64,000 nt of DNA. It comes from Stappia sp. MMSF_3263. Lineage in GTDB: Bacteria > Pseudomonadota > Alphaproteobacteria > Rhizobiales > Stappiaceae. Position 1 is the stretch's first letter. Each line of letters opens with the position of its first letter. Below, one piece after another: positions 40,646 through 51,020 of this stretch. The stretch covers positions 150,246-214,245 of the forward strand of contig NZ_JASHIK010000007.1 in the NCBI RefSeq assembly GCF_030733745.1. The letters are read 5' to 3'. The notes below the pieces were generated by a model. The model made no database searches. It saw only the letters and a list, made by a program, of their open reading frames with translations, and was not told the DNA's origin. The position numbers and the translations under genes are program-made.

Positions 40646-41938
40646 TCAGCGGCGCTGGGAGACCGGGACATAGTCGCGCTGCGCCGCACCGGTGTAGAGC
40701 TGGCGGGGGCGACCGATCTTCTGGGACGGGTCTTCCACCATCTCCTTCCATTGGGCGATCCAGCCGACGGTCCGGGCCAGCGCGAACAACACGGTGAACA
40801 TGTTGGTCGGGAAGCCGAGCGCGCGCAGCGTGATGCCCGAATAGAAGTCGATGTTCGGGTAGAGCTTCTTGGAGATGAAATACTCGTCATTGAGCGCGAT
40901 CTTCTCGAGCTCCATGGCGACGTCGAGGAGCGGATCGTCGCGAATGCCGAGTTCGGCGAGCACTTCATGCGTGGTCTTCTGCATGATGCGCGCGCGCGGA
41001 TCGTAGTTCTTGTAGACCCGGTGGCCGAAGCCCATCAGGCGGAACGGATCGTCCTTGTCCTTGGCGCGGGCGATGTATTCCGGGATGTTGTCGACCGAGC
41101 CGATCTCGGCGAGCATGTTGAGCGCCGCCTCGTTGGCGCCGCCATGTGCCGGACCCCAGAGACAGGCGATGCCGGCGGCAATGCAGGCAAACGGGTTGGC
41201 ACCCGAGGAACCGGCAAGGCGCACGGTCGAGGTCGAGGCGTTCTGCTCGTGATCCGCGTGCAGGATGAAGATCCGGTCCATGGCGCGGGCCAGAACCGGG
41301 TTCACCTTGTACTCCTCGCAAGGCACGGCGAAGCACATGTGCAGGAAGTTCGCCGAGTAGTCGAGATCGTTGCGCGGATACACGAAGGGCTGGCCGACGT
41401 GGTACTTGTAGGCCATGGCCGCGATGGTCGGCATCTTCGCGATCATGCGCAGCGAGGCCACCATCCGCTGGTGCGGATCGGAGATGTCGGTGCTGTCGTG
41501 ATAGAAGGCGGCGAGCGCGCCGACCGTTCCCACCATGATCGCCATCGGATGGGCGTCGCGGCGGAAGCCGGTGAAGAAGCGGGACATCTGCTCGTGGATC
41601 ATCGTGTGATAGGTCACGCGATTGACGAAGTCGTCCTTCTGCGCCTTGGTCGGCAGTTCGCCGTAAAGCAGCAGGTAGCAGCTTTCAAGAAAGTCGCCGT
41701 GGTCGGCAAGCTGCTCGATCGGATAGCCGCGGTAGAGAAGCGTTCCGGCATCACCGTCGATATAGGTGATGGCGGATTCGCACGATGCGGTCGATGTGAA
41801 GCCCGGATCGTAGGTGAAAGAGCCGGTCTGGGCGTAGAGAGAGGCGATGTCGATGACATCGGGTCCGATGGAGCCCGGGCGCATGCCCAGATCCCATGAC
41901 TTTTCGCCGATCGTCAGCTTTGCAGTCTTGTCGCTCAT
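40646..41938 (-). CDS. gltA: citrate synthase (type II)
   Basis: A 430-residue citrate synthase, the entry enzyme of the TCA cycle. Catalytic regions: [20 protein letters not shown], the [15 protein letters not shown] segment with the active-site His, and [17 protein letters not shown] with the second His and oxaloacetate-binding residues. The N-terminal small beta domain found in hexameric NADH-sensitive enzymes is present ([12 protein letters not shown] ... SLYAQTG). AAGGGGG lies 8 bp before the ATG. It is convergent with lpxB and lies downstream of gltX on the same strand, with a 266-bp gap. Confidence 0.97.
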   Translation of the reverse strand: MSDKTAKLTIGEKSWDLGMRPGSIGPDVIDIASLYAQTGSFTYDPGFTSTASCESAITYIDGDAGTLLYRGYPIEQLADHGDFLESCYLLLYGELPTKAQKDDFVNRVTYHTMIHEQMSRFFTGFRRDAHPMAIMVGTVGALAAFYHDSTDISDPHQRMVASLRMIAKMPTIAAMAYKYHVGQPFVYPRNDLDYSANFLHMCFAVPCEEYKVNPVLARAMDRIFILHADHEQNASTSTVRLAGSSGANPFACIAAGIACLWGPAHGGANEAALNMLAEIGSVDNIPEYIARAKDKDDPFRLMGFGHRVYKNYDPRARIMQKTTHEVLAELGIRDDPLLDVAMELEKIALNDEYFISKKLYPNIDFYSGITLRALGFPTNMFTVLFALARTVGWIAQWKEMVEDPSQKIGRPRQLYTGAAQRDYVPVSQRR

Positions 41939-42204
41939 TCAGGCTACCCCCTTGATGAAGCAAGCGCCGTGCAATTGTCTGGCTGCTCCCCAGGAGAGGT
42001 CGGGAAGGAGGCCGGACACACGGCGGGAGGAAAGGTCGCAAGTTGCGTACCCCATTTGTCCGCTCCCCGCAAGCGCGGGCCCCTAGCGCTTTGGTCACAG
42101 GGTGACGGCCCGTTCACATGGAAGCCGGGGACGCTGGGGAAGGTGGCCCGTCCTGCCGAAGAGCCGGTCCCGCCACGCTTGGCAAGGCTTGCGCGGATGC
42201 CGGT

Positions 42205-43635
42205 TCAGCCGGCGGTCTGGTCGGCGATGCGGGCAAGCGATTCCTCGCGGCCGAGAACGGCGAGAACGTCGAAAATACCCGGCGACGTGCCGCGGCCGGT
42301 GAGGGCGGCGCGGAGGGGCTGGGCCGCCTTGCCGAGTTTCAGGTCGCTCTCTTCCGCATAGATCCGCACGACCTCCTCGGTGCTTTCCGCGCTCCATTCG
42401 GGAAGGGCCGCAAGGCGCGGGTGGAGGGCGGCCAGGATCTCGCGGGCACCGTCGGCGACCAGAAGCTTTTCGGCCTTCTCGTCCAGCACGAGCGGGCGGG
42501 CGGCCCACAGGTACTCGGCGCTGTCGACCAGTTCGACCAGCGTCTTGGCGCGGTCCCTGAGGCCCGGCAAGGCGGCGCGCAGGGCAGCCTCGTTGCCCTC
42601 GGCCTGAAGCCAGGCGCGCAGGCCGGCGCCGTTTTCGGCGTGGGGCAGGAAGGCAAGAAGGTCCGCCATCAGCGCGTCCGTGTCCGTGGCGCGCATGTAG
42701 TGGCCGTTGAGGTTTTCCAGCTTCCTGAAGTCGAAACGCGAGGGCGAGCGCCCGATGGCATCGAGATCGAACCACTCGGTCATCTGCTCGGTGGAGAAGA
42801 TCTCCTCGTCGCCGTGGCTCCAGCCAAGCCGGGCGAGATAGTTGCGCATCGCGGCGGGCAGGTAGCCCATGGCGCGATACGCCTCCGCGCCGAGCGCGCC
42901 ATGGCGCTTGGACAGCTTCGCCCCGTCCGGCCCGTGAATGAGCGGGATATGCGCCATCACCGGGACATCCCAGCCGAGCGCCTTGTAGATCAGCGTCTGG
43001 CGCGCGGCATTGGTGAGATGATCGTCGCCGCGAATGATGTGGGTGACGCCCATGTCGTGGTCGTCGACGACAACGGCGAGCATGTAGGTCGGCGTTCCGT
43101 CCGAGCGCAGCAGGACCAGGTCGTCGAGCTCCTTGTTGGCGAAGGTCACGCGGCCCTGGACGCGGTCCTCGATCACGGTCTCGCCATCGTTCGGGGCCTT
43201 GAGGCGGATCGCCGGCTTGACGCCCGCCGGAGCCTCGGACGGGTCGCGGTCGCGCCAGCGGCCGTCGTAGCGCGGCGGCAGGTTGTTGGCGCGCTGCTCC
43301 TCGCGCATCGCGGCGAGCTCTTCCTGGGTGGCATAGCATCGATAGGCGAGGCCGGCGGCGACCAGTTGCTCTGCCGCCTCCCGATGGCGGGCGGCACGGG
43401 CGAACTGGGAAATCGGCTCGCCTTCCCAGTCGAGGCCGAGCCAGGTCAGGCCGTCAAGAATGGCGGTGATCGCCGCGTCGGTCGAACGCTCGCGATCCGT
43501 GTCCTCGATGCGTAGCAGCATCTTGCCGCCGAAGCGCCGGGCATAGAGCCAGTTGAAGAGCGCTGTGCGCGCGCCGCCAATATGCAGGAAGCCGGTCGGG
43601 GAGGGAGCGAAACGCGTGACGACGGGTGCGGTCAT
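42205..43635 (-). CDS. gltX: glutamyl-tRNA synthetase
   Basis: A 476-residue class I synthetase. The HIGH motif is in [20 protein letters not shown] and the KMSKS-type loop is KLSKRHG in [17 protein letters not shown]. The C-terminal helical anticodon-binding domain is complete. [15 protein letters not shown] at 43635 gives the family start, with a GAGG upstream. It is divergent from comEC. Many alphaproteobacteria carry two GltX copies, one charging tRNA-Gln for later amidation; I cannot tell from the window whether this is the discriminating copy. Confidence 0.96.
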   Translation of the reverse strand: MTAPVVTRFAPSPTGFLHIGGARTALFNWLYARRFGGKMLLRIEDTDRERSTDAAITAILDGLTWLGLDWEGEPISQFARAARHREAAEQLVAAGLAYRCYATQEELAAMREEQRANNLPPRYDGRWRDRDPSEAPAGVKPAIRLKAPNDGETVIEDRVQGRVTFANKELDDLVLLRSDGTPTYMLAVVVDDHDMGVTHIIRGDDHLTNAARQTLIYKALGWDVPVMAHIPLIHGPDGAKLSKRHGALGAEAYRAMGYLPAAMRNYLARLGWSHGDEEIFSTEQMTEWFDLDAIGRSPSRFDFRKLENLNGHYMRATDTDALMADLLAFLPHAENGAGLRAWLQAEGNEAALRAALPGLRDRAKTLVELVDSAEYLWAARPLVLDEKAEKLLVADGAREILAALHPRLAALPEWSAESTEEVVRIYAEESDLKLGKAAQPLRAALTGRGTSPGIFDVLAVLGREESLARIADQTAG

Positions 43636-43833
43636 CGGGAAGCCTCGTGGTCGATTGATCGGATGACGCGACAACCGGCCGTCTTCCTCGCGGAAAGAAA
43701 ACCGTTTCGCGTATTGCGCGAGTGCAGGTTGCAATGCAACGCTACGATCCCGGCGCGGTTGGCGTCCGTGTAGCACAGGGGTGCGCCGCCACCAATGCCT
43801 CAGGCGGTGGCGGAGCAAGGCTGGGAGGAGCGT

Positions 43834-46266
43834 ATGTCTGTTGCCGGCGACGGACGGCCAGAAAGCGGGAAAGACGCTGTGACGGCGGCCGGACAGGCGC
43901 GCGCAGTCGGAGCGCCATCCGCCGGGGGGGCGCTGCTGGCCGACTTTCTGAGCCGGCGAAAGGGCGGACGGCAGGGGGATGTTCGCCGCGCCAGGCTGCG
44001 CCCCGCACTTGCCACGGCGTTTCGCATCGCGGTGCGCGAGGAGATCGAGCGTGGCCGGGGGCTGATCTGGGCGGCTTTCGTCTTTGCCGGTGGCATTGCG
44101 GTCTATTTCGCGCTTCCCGCCGAGCCGGTCGCGGCGGCAACCGCCGGTGCGGCGCTGGCCGCATGGCTCGGATTTCTGCTCAAGGCGCGGCGCGGCCGCG
44201 GCGCGGCGCCATTGCTCGTCGTCGCCCTTCTCGTCTCCGGCACGGCGGCTGGCGCGATGCGGACCGCCTTCGTCGCCGCACCGGTGCTCGACCGGGCCCG
44301 CAGCGCCACGATCACGGGCCTTGTGGAGAGCGTGGAACATCGTGAAAACGGCCTGAGACTGGTGCTGCGGCTGCGCGAGATGAGCGGTATCGGGCAGGAC
44401 CGCATGCCGGCCCGTGTACGCATTGCGCTCAAGGGACAGGATACACCGGTGCCCGCGACGGGGGATACGGTTCGCCTGCGGGCACGCCTGATGCCGCCGG
44501 CCCCCGCCGTCATGCCGGGCGGATACGATTTCTCCTTTCGCGCCTATTTCGACGGGATCGGGGCGAGCGGCTTTGCCTTTGGCGGTGTCGAACCGGTCGA
44601 GGCGCGGGCCGTGCCGTGGAACCTGCGCGCATCCGCCGGCGTCGCGCGACTGCGCAGCGGCATTGCCGGGCGGATCCGCGCGGCCCTGGGCGAAACGACG
44701 GCCGCTGCCCTCGCAGTGGCCTTGATCACCGGCGACCGGTCCGGCATTCCGCCCGAGGTCACCGAGGCGCTGCGCACGGCCGGTTTGGCGCATATCCTGG
44801 CGATTTCCGGCCTTCACATGGCGTTGTTCGCGGGCTCGGTGTTCTTCGTCCTGCGGGCGCTCCTGGCCTTGTCATCGCGGTTGACACAGGACTGGCCGAT
44901 CGACGTGTGGGCGGCGGGGGCGGCGCTGGCGGCGGCGGCCTTCTATCTGGCGATCTCGGGCGGGTCGATCGCCACCCAGCGCGCTTTCGTGATGATCGCG
45001 CTGGTGCTGGCAGGGCGCCTGTTCGGCCGTCGGGCCCTGACATTGCGCAATGCCGGCGTCGCCATGCTGCTGATCCTCGCGGTTACCCCGGAATCCCTCG
45101 TCGATCCTGGGTTCCAGATGTCCTTCGCCGCCGTGATCGCGCTGATCGCGGCCTATGAGGAGATGACGCGGCGACGGGTCGCGGCAAACCGGGGACCGCC
45201 GAAACGGGATGACGGCGCACCGGTCTTCGGTCTGATCGGCAGCCTGGCGAGCTGGTTCGGGGCGATCCTGCTCACCTCGCTCATTGCCGGCGCCGCGACG
45301 GGAGCGATCGGCGCCTATCATTTCCACCGGATCGCGCCGCTCGGACCGCTCGTCAATCTGGTGGCGATGCCGGTGGTGACGATCGCGGTCATGCCCTTTG
45401 CGGTGCTTGCCCTAGCTCTGATCCCGTTCGGTCTCGAGGCGCTTCCCCTGGCCGTGATGGGGGTGGCGGTCGACCAGGTGGTGGCCGCATCGCAATGGGC
45501 CGCCAGCCTGACGCCCGGCGAGGGAACCGTCGGTGCGCCATCGGTCGCAGGGACGCTGCTGATGGTTTTGGCGGGAACGGTCGCCTGTCTTGCACCGCGC
45601 GGGTTCCGCCGCACCGCGCTCGTGCCTTTGTGCCTGTCCGCCTGGTTGTACGCGACACATCGCCAGCCGGACATTCTGGTCTCGGCGAACGGCACGACGC
45701 TTGCCCTGCGCGATGCCACAGGGGCGCTGCGGGTCACGGCGCGGCCCTCGAGTTTCATCGCCGAGGTCTGGCTGCGCGCCGACGGCGTGGGGGGCGATGC
45801 CCGTTCCCGGCGGCATCTGCCGAGATCCGCCATGGCGTGCGACGCGCTCGCCTGCCTCGTCCGGGCGCATGGTCCGGAAGGGGCCGGGCCCGATCCTCCC
45901 ATGACGAAAGGCGGGCCGGATCCGCCCTTGTCGGAAGGTGGCCGAGGTCCGCCTTCGACGATGGACCAGGCGATGGAAGGCCGGAAAACGAAGGATCAGG
46001 GGGGCAGGAGGACGTCGCTGCTTGTCTCGATCGTCCGCGACCCGGCTGCCTTTGCTGAAGACTGTGCCCGTGTGGACCTGATCGTCTCGGCCCATGACGC
46101 GCCGGCGGATTGCGCCGCGCCGCTTGTCCTGGACCGCGCGCGTCTTGCGCGCGACGGCACCACGGCCATCCGTCTTGGCGACGCCCTCGACGGGCTGTTC
46201 GTCGCCGCGACAACTCCGAGCTACCGTCGCCTGCGACCCTGGACGCCACGCCCGGCGGCACGCTGA
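43834..46266 (+). CDS. comEC: ComEC/Rec2 family DNA-uptake channel protein
   Basis: An 810-residue polytopic membrane protein. The DUF4131-type N-terminal region with OB-like fold (about residues 40-230) is followed by the competence domain with the family motif [17 protein letters not shown] and about eight helices (to about residue 610). The C-terminal part lacks the HxHxDH metallo-beta-lactamase signature seen in full-length ComEC, which is common in this lineage. Near residues 685-711 there are three in-frame 9-residue tandem repeats. GGGAGGAG just before ATG 43834 fixes the start. It may import single-stranded DNA; natural competence is not shown. Confidence 0.88.
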   Translation: MSVAGDGRPESGKDAVTAAGQARAVGAPSAGGALLADFLSRRKGGRQGDVRRARLRPALATAFRIAVREEIERGRGLIWAAFVFAGGIAVYFALPAEPVAAATAGAALAAWLGFLLKARRGRGAAPLLVVALLVSGTAAGAMRTAFVAAPVLDRARSATITGLVESVEHRENGLRLVLRLREMSGIGQDRMPARVRIALKGQDTPVPATGDTVRLRARLMPPAPAVMPGGYDFSFRAYFDGIGASGFAFGGVEPVEARAVPWNLRASAGVARLRSGIAGRIRAALGETTAAALAVALITGDRSGIPPEVTEALRTAGLAHILAISGLHMALFAGSVFFVLRALLALSSRLTQDWPIDVWAAGAALAAAAFYLAISGGSIATQRAFVMIALVLAGRLFGRRALTLRNAGVAMLLILAVTPESLVDPGFQMSFAAVIALIAAYEEMTRRRVAANRGPPKRDDGAPVFGLIGSLASWFGAILLTSLIAGAATGAIGAYHFHRIAPLGPLVNLVAMPVVTIAVMPFAVLALALIPFGLEALPLAVMGVAVDQVVAASQWAASLTPGEGTVGAPSVAGTLLMVLAGTVACLAPRGFRRTALVPLCLSAWLYATHRQPDILVSANGTTLALRDATGALRVTARPSSFIAEVWLRADGVGGDARSRRHLPRSAMACDALACLVRAHGPEGAGPDPPMTKGGPDPPLSEGGRGPPSTMDQAMEGRKTKDQGGRRTSLLVSIVRDPAAFAEDCARVDLIVSAHDAPADCAAPLVLDRARLARDGTTAIRLGDALDGLFVAATTPSYRRLRPWTPRPAAR
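45886..45966 (+). repeat. 27-bp in-frame tandem repeat inside comEC
   Basis: Three consecutive 27-bp units (45886-45912, 45913-45939, 45940-45966) encode [18 protein letters not shown] and GRGPPSTMD. Units 1 and 2 are close copies; unit 3 is diverged. The repeats lie in the low-complexity stretch of the C-terminal region, so copy-number change would keep the frame. Confidence 0.75.
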
Positions 46267-46389
46267 GGACCGTTGAAGGAATGGGTCTCACATCGCCTGG
46301 TCAGGCGTCGATCTTCAGGCCCACTCTCAAACCCGCTCCTCGGGTCCAATCTTCATGTCCAATCGCCAAAGCGAGGCCGAACTGGTCGC

Positions 46390-47106
46390 TCAATAGCGGC
46401 GGAAGAGAGAAACCAGCTTGCCCTGAATTCGCACCCGGCCGGGGCCGAAGATGCGGGTTTCATAGGCGGGGTTGGCCGCTTCCAGCGCGACGGACGCGCC
46501 CTTCTTGCGAAGCCTCTTCAGCGTTGCTTCCTCGTCGTCGATCAGAGCGACGACGATATCGCCGCTGTCCGCGGCGTCCGAGCGGCGAATGACGACCGTA
46601 TCGCCGTCGAGAATGCCGGCCTCGATCATCGAGTCGCCGCGTACCTCGAGCGCGTAGTGGTCGCCGCTGCCCAGCAGGTCGGCGGGCATCGAGATCGTGT
46701 GGCTGTGGGACTGGATCGCCTCTATCGGCACACCGGCGGCGATGCGGCCCATGACCGGTATCGCAACGCTGTCATTGGCCGGTTCGGGCAAGGACGGCGC
46801 GGGCTGGGCCGGTCGAGGCTTGCCGAGGGATCCCTCGATGACCGCAGGCGAGAAGCCCTGGCCCCGGGACGCGGCAAGGCCGGGGGCAACAGATTCCGGG
46901 AGCTTGACGATCTCCAGCGCGCGCGCCCGGTTGGGCAGCCGGCGGATGAAGCCGCGCTCCTCGAGCGCCGTGATGAGACGGTGAATGCCGGATTTGGAGC
47001 GCAGGTCGAGTGCATCCTTCATCTCGTCGAAGGACGGGGGAACGCCGGTCTCCTTCAGCCTTTCGTGGATGAACAGAAGCAATTCATGCTGCTTGCGAGT
47101 CAACAT
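46390..47106 (-). CDS. lexA: SOS repressor LexA
   Basis: A 238-residue LexA. The winged helix-turn-helix ([20 protein letters not shown] ... [18 protein letters not shown]) occupies residues 1-65, then a long alanine/proline-rich linker, then the peptidase domain. The autocleavage site is Ala124-Gly125 in [10 protein letters not shown], and the catalytic pair is Ser159 ([10 protein letters not shown]) and Lys197 (EEATLKRL). RecA-stimulated self-cleavage derepresses SOS genes. The recognition helix SKSGIHRLI is the alphaproteobacterial type that reads GAAC-N7-GAAC, and a box of that form lies in its own promoter at 47338-47366. Convergent with comEC. Confidence 0.97.
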   Translation of the reverse strand: MLTRKQHELLLFIHERLKETGVPPSFDEMKDALDLRSKSGIHRLITALEERGFIRRLPNRARALEIVKLPESVAPGLAASRGQGFSPAVIEGSLGKPRPAQPAPSLPEPANDSVAIPVMGRIAAGVPIEAIQSHSHTISMPADLLGSGDHYALEVRGDSMIEAGILDGDTVVIRRSDAADSGDIVVALIDDEEATLKRLRKKGASVALEAANPAYETRIFGPGRVRIQGKLVSLFRRY

Positions 47107-47337
47107 CCGCGTGGTTCCCCAACTTCCTCATTCGGCGGCAAACAGGACGACGGTACGGCGCGACAGGCCGAAAGACCGCGCCTATGTCCAGACTTTACGT
47201 GTGTCCAGTCCATACGTGGCGCCCGGCCGTCCTGCCACCGCATCGGAAGCGATGTCCACCCGCCGCCGAAGCGGCCGCGGCCATCACGTCGTCAAGCCGG
47301 ATGCTCGCGACTCAGGCTACGTACAAATCATGAACAT

Positions 47338-47366
47338 AGTCTAACCGTTCCCGGCTTGTTCCACAA
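47338..47366 (-). promoter_or_regulatory. lexA promoter with SOS box
   Basis: Read on the minus strand: TTGTGG (47366-47361), 17-bp spacer, TAGACT (47343-47338). The operator GAAC-aagccgg-GAAC (47361-47347) lies within the spacer, so bound LexA would block RNA polymerase. The leader to the lexA ATG is about 225 nt, in which I see no gene. Confidence 0.75.
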
Positions 47367-47406
47367 CATGCCTTCGAAAAAATGCAAGGAAGCGGCGGGG
47401 GAGGCG

Positions 47407-48621
47407 TTATCGACGGGGCAGGCGGATGACGGGCACCCGGGCGCCGGCGGCAAGCGGGCCGGCATGAGGCGGGCGCACGACAAGGGCATCGGCGTGGGCA
47501 AGCGTGGCCAGCATGGAAGAGTCCTGCCGATCGGAGGGGAGGACCGTCTCGCTGCCGTCATCGGCCCTCCGGATCGTGGCGCGCAGGTAGTCCTCGCGCC
47601 GGTCGTTGCCGCCGATATCGACGGCGAGCGGCAGGTGGTCGCGGTCGCGCGCGGTGACCTCACGGCCGAGCAGCGCCTCGATCAGCGGACGCAGGAAGAG
47701 CAGGGAGCAGACAAGGCTGGAGACCGGGTTTCCCGGCAGGCCGAGAACCCGCATGTCCCCGATCCGGCCCGCCATCAGCGGCTTGCCGGGGCGCATGGCG
47801 ATGCGCCAGAAGGCGAGGTCCATCCCGGCATCGCCCAGAACTTCCTGGACCAGATCATGGTCGCCGACGGAGGCGCCGCCCAGCGTCACCAGAATATCGG
47901 CGCGGGCCTCGCGCGCGGCGGCGATCGCGGCCGCGATCGCCTGGCGGTTGTCGGGCGCAATGCCGAGCTGCAGGGGCTCGCCGCCGCAATCCGTGACAAG
48001 GGCGGCAACGCCCGCATGGTTGGAGGCGATGATCTGGTCCGGTCCGGGCTCGGCACCGGGCTCGACCAGTTCGTCGCCGGTCGCAAGGATCGCCACTTTC
48101 GGCCGGCGCCGCACCGGCAGCACGGCGTGGTTCATGGCCGCGGCAAGGGCAAGCTCGCGGAAGCCGACACGCTCGCCGGCGCACAGAAGCACCTCTCCTT
48201 GCGTGAAATCAAGGCCGGCAGGGCGCACGAACCGGCCGCGAGGGGCCGTTTCCAGAACGGCGATCGTGTCGCCGTCGCGGGTCGCGTTTTCCTGGATCAG
48301 GATCGTGTCGGCGCCCTGGGGAACCGGTGCGCCGGTGAAAATGCGCAAGGCCTCGCCCGGCTGCAGGGTTCCGGCATAGCCGTGGCCGGCCGGTGCCTCG
48401 CCGATGACGCGCAGGCTGGCTGGCAGCGCCGAGATGTCCTCGGCGCGGACGGCGTATCCGTCCATGGCCGAGGCCGCGAAGGGGGGCTGGGTGCGGGTGG
48501 CGGCAAGGTCGGCTGCCAGAACGCGGCCGTTGGCGGCGGCAAGGGGGACGGGTTCGGCTCCGACCGGTTCCACGCCCGCGAGCAGCCTTGCCAGAGCCTC
48601 GTCGACCGAGATCAGCGACAT
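47407..48621 (-). CDS. moeA: molybdopterin molybdotransferase MoeA
   Basis: A 404-residue enzyme inserting molybdate into adenylylated molybdopterin. Family segments: ALARLLAGVEPVGAEPVPLA, FAASAMDGYAVRAEDIS, the GAPVPQGADTILIQE loop and TLGGASVGDHDLVQEVL. The C-terminal domain IV (KPLMAGRI ... PGNPVSSLVCSLLFLRPLIE) is present. It begins 1 bp after the moaC stop, so the two cofactor genes are translationally linked at the end of the ppiD-trp transcript. Confidence 0.95.
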   Translation of the reverse strand: MSLISVDEALARLLAGVEPVGAEPVPLAAANGRVLAADLAATRTQPPFAASAMDGYAVRAEDISALPASLRVIGEAPAGHGYAGTLQPGEALRIFTGAPVPQGADTILIQENATRDGDTIAVLETAPRGRFVRPAGLDFTQGEVLLCAGERVGFRELALAAAMNHAVLPVRRRPKVAILATGDELVEPGAEPGPDQIIASNHAGVAALVTDCGGEPLQLGIAPDNRQAIAAAIAAAREARADILVTLGGASVGDHDLVQEVLGDAGMDLAFWRIAMRPGKPLMAGRIGDMRVLGLPGNPVSSLVCSLLFLRPLIEALLGREVTARDRDHLPLAVDIGGNDRREDYLRATIRRADDGSETVLPSDRQDSSMLATLAHADALVVRPPHAGPLAAGARVPVIRLPRR

Positions 48622-48622
48622 G

Positions 48623-49135
48623 TCAGCCGTCGCTTTCCAGGGTGCCGCCGGAAACCGACCAGTCGCCGGACTTGCCGCCGGACTTCGACAACACGCGGAC
48701 GCCGCCGATAGTCATGCCCCGGTCGACCGCCTTGGCCATGTCATAGACGGTGAGGCAGGCGATCGAACAGGCCGTCAGCGCCTCCATCTCGACGCCGGTC
48801 TGGCCGGAGAGCTTGGCGAAGGCGGTGACCCGCAGGCCGGGAAGCGTCTCGTCGGCGGTGATGTCGATGGCGACCTTCGACAGGGCCAGCGGATGGCACA
48901 GCGGGATCAGTTCATGGGTGCGCTTGGCCGCCATGATGCCGGCGATGCGGGCGGTGGCGATGACGTCGCCCTTCTTCGCCGTGCCGGACAGGATCATGGC
49001 CAGCGTTTCCGGCTTCATCGCCACGTGGCCCTCGGCGGTCGCCTCGCGGGTGGTGATGTCCTTGGTCGAGACGTCGACCATGTTGGCCGCGCCGCTGTCG
49101 TCCAGATGGGTGAGGCGTGGAGGCGTGGCGCTCAT
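48623..49135 (-). CDS. moaC: cyclic pyranopterin monophosphate synthase MoaC
   Basis: A 170-residue enzyme acting with MoaA to form cyclic pyranopterin monophosphate, the first molybdenum cofactor intermediate. Conserved motifs: [20 protein letters not shown], the [16 protein letters not shown] active-site segment, [19 protein letters not shown] and the C-terminal KSGGKSGDW. The ATG at 49135 gives the conserved start; the codons up to 49207 belong to trpC. It lies 13 bp downstream of trpC. Confidence 0.96.
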   Translation of the reverse strand: MSATPPRLTHLDDSGAANMVDVSTKDITTREATAEGHVAMKPETLAMILSGTAKKGDVIATARIAGIMAAKRTHELIPLCHPLALSKVAIDITADETLPGLRVTAFAKLSGQTGVEMEALTACSIACLTVYDMAKAVDRGMTIGGVRVLSKSGGKSGDWSVSGGTLESDG

Positions 49136-49148
49136 CGCGAAATGTCCG

Positions 49149-49961
49149 TCATTCGGCGGCGGCGCTAGCCGGGCGCGCCAAAAGGGTCCGCGTCGCGGCG
49201 GCGACATCGGCCTGCCGCATCAGGCTTTCGCCGATCAGGAAGGTGGAGATGCCGCAGCGCTCCATGCGGGCGAGATCGGCGGGGGTGAACAGACCGCTCT
49301 CGCCGACGACGAGGCGTTCCTCGCCAACCTTCGGCGCGAGCATCTCGCTGGTCTCCAGCCGCGTCTCGAAGGTCTTCAGGTTGCGGTTGTTGATGCCGAT
49401 CATCGGCGAGGACAGTTTCAGGGCGCGGTCGAGCTCGTCGGCATCGTGAACCTCGACAAGCACGTCCATGCCCAGATCAATGGCGGCCTGCTCGAGGGTT
49501 GCCGCCATCGCATCGTCGACCGCCGCCATGATGATCAGGATGCAATCGGCGCCCCAGGCGCGCGCCTCGAACACCTGGTAGGGATCGTAGAGGAAGTCCT
49601 TGCGCAGGGCGGGCAGGGAACATGCGGCGCGGGCGGCGAGGAGATAGTCCGGCGCACCCTGGAAGGATGGCGTGTCGGTAAGCACGGAAAGGCAGGCGGC
49701 GCCGCCCTCCTCATAGGCCCGGGCAAGCGCCGGCGGATCGAAATCGGCGCGGATCAGTCCCTTGGACGGACTTGCCTTCTTGATCTCGGCGATGAGGGCG
49801 AAATGACCGGCCGCCTGTTTTGCCCGCAACGCCGCGAGGAAGCCCCGGGGGGCGTCGGCGGCGGCTGCGCGCCGCTCGATTTCGGCCTGGGGAACGGCCG
49901 ATTTGGCAGCCTCGATCTCCTGGCGCTTGTAGGTTTCGATGCGGGCGAGAATGTCAGTCAT
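49149..49961 (-). CDS. trpC: indole-3-glycerol phosphate synthase
   Basis: A 270-residue TIM-barrel enzyme closing the indole ring in tryptophan synthesis. Key segments: [20 protein letters not shown] with the catalytic lysine, [20 protein letters not shown] with the second lysine, [17 protein letters not shown] and [16 protein letters not shown]. It is monofunctional (no PRAI domain). The ATG at 49961 overlaps the end of trpD by 8 bp, so translation is coupled. trpE and trpG are not present beside it. Confidence 0.97.
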   Translation of the reverse strand: MTDILARIETYKRQEIEAAKSAVPQAEIERRAAAADAPRGFLAALRAKQAAGHFALIAEIKKASPSKGLIRADFDPPALARAYEEGGAACLSVLTDTPSFQGAPDYLLAARAACSLPALRKDFLYDPYQVFEARAWGADCILIIMAAVDDAMAATLEQAAIDLGMDVLVEVHDADELDRALKLSSPMIGINNRNLKTFETRLETSEMLAPKVGEERLVVGESGLFTPADLARMERCGISTFLIGESLMRQADVAAATRTLLARPASAAAE

Positions 49962-50985
49962 GGGTTGCAGCCGCTTCGTTGGAAACCTCGACGAGGCGCG
50001 ACAGGCGGGCAAGGGCGCTGCCGCTGTCGATGGAGTTTGCCGCCATGGCGACGCCCTCGGCAAGGTTCGCGGCGCGGCCCGCAACCACGAGCGTCGCCCC
50101 GGCATTCATCAGGACCGTGTCGCGGTAGGCGGTTTTCGCTCCTTCGAGCACGGCGCGCAGGGCAACGGCGTTTTCCGGCGCCTCGCCGCCCTTCAGGTCC
50201 TGCGGCAGGCAGGTCGCGAGGCCGACTTCGCCGGGCGAAACCTCGAACACGCGCACCTTGCCGTTTTCCAGCGCGGCGACCGTTGTCGGGCCGGTGGTGG
50301 TGATCTCGTCGAGACCGTCCGACCCGTGCACCACCCAGGCGGCCTTCGAGCCGAGCGTCGCCAGCACATGGGCGATCGGCTCGACCCATTGCCGGGCGAA
50401 GACGCCGACCATCTGCCGTTGGACGCCGGCCGGATTGGAGAGCGGCCCGAGCAGATTGAAGATCGTGCGCGTGCCGAGTTCGGTTCGCGCCGGCCCCACA
50501 TGCTTCATCGCCGAATGGTGGTTCGGCGCGAACATGAAGCCCAGTCCGGCCTCGGTGATGCAGCGCGAGATCTGCTGGGGCGGGATGTCGATGTTGACGC
50601 CGAGCGCCATCAGGACGTCGGCGGCGCCCGACTTTGAGGAGAGCGAGCGGTTGCCGTGCTTGGCGACCGGCACGCCGCAACCGGCGACGACGAAGGCCGA
50701 GCAGGTGGAGATGTTGACGCTGCCCGAGGCATCGCCCCCGGTCCCAACCACGTCGACCGCGTCGGCGGGCGCCGATACGGGGATCATCTTGGCGCGCATG
50801 GTGGCGACGGCCCCGGCGATCTCCTCGACGGTCTCGCCGCGCACGCGCAGCGCCATCAGGAAGCCGCCGATCTGGGCGGGGGTCGCCGCGCCCGACATGA
50901 TCACCTCGAAGGCGGCGCGCGCCTCCTCCTGGCTCAACGCGTTGCCATCGGCCGCCTTGGCGATCAGGGTCTTGAGATTGCTCAC
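49954..50985 (-). CDS. trpD: anthranilate phosphoribosyltransferase
   Basis: A 343-residue enzyme transferring phosphoribose to anthranilate. The PRPP-binding motif is [20 protein letters not shown], and other family segments are [54 protein letters not shown] and [10 protein letters not shown]. It lies 35 bp downstream of ppiD and overlaps trpC. The anthranilate synthase genes are not between ppiD and trpD; a fused trpEG elsewhere, as known in rhizobia, is likely (inference). Confidence 0.97.
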   Translation of the reverse strand: MSNLKTLIAKAADGNALSQEEARAAFEVIMSGAATPAQIGGFLMALRVRGETVEEIAGAVATMRAKMIPVSAPADAVDVVGTGGDASGSVNISTCSAFVVAGCGVPVAKHGNRSLSSKSGAADVLMALGVNIDIPPQQISRCITEAGLGFMFAPNHHSAMKHVGPARTELGTRTIFNLLGPLSNPAGVQRQMVGVFARQWVEPIAHVLATLGSKAAWVVHGSDGLDEITTTGPTTVAALENGKVRVFEVSPGEVGLATCLPQDLKGGEAPENAVALRAVLEGAKTAYRDTVLMNAGATLVVAGRAANLAEGVAMAANSIDSGSALARLSRLVEVSNEAAATHD

Positions 50986-51020
50986 TTCGTCGTCCTTTCG
51001 AACGGGCGGAGCGAAGGCGC

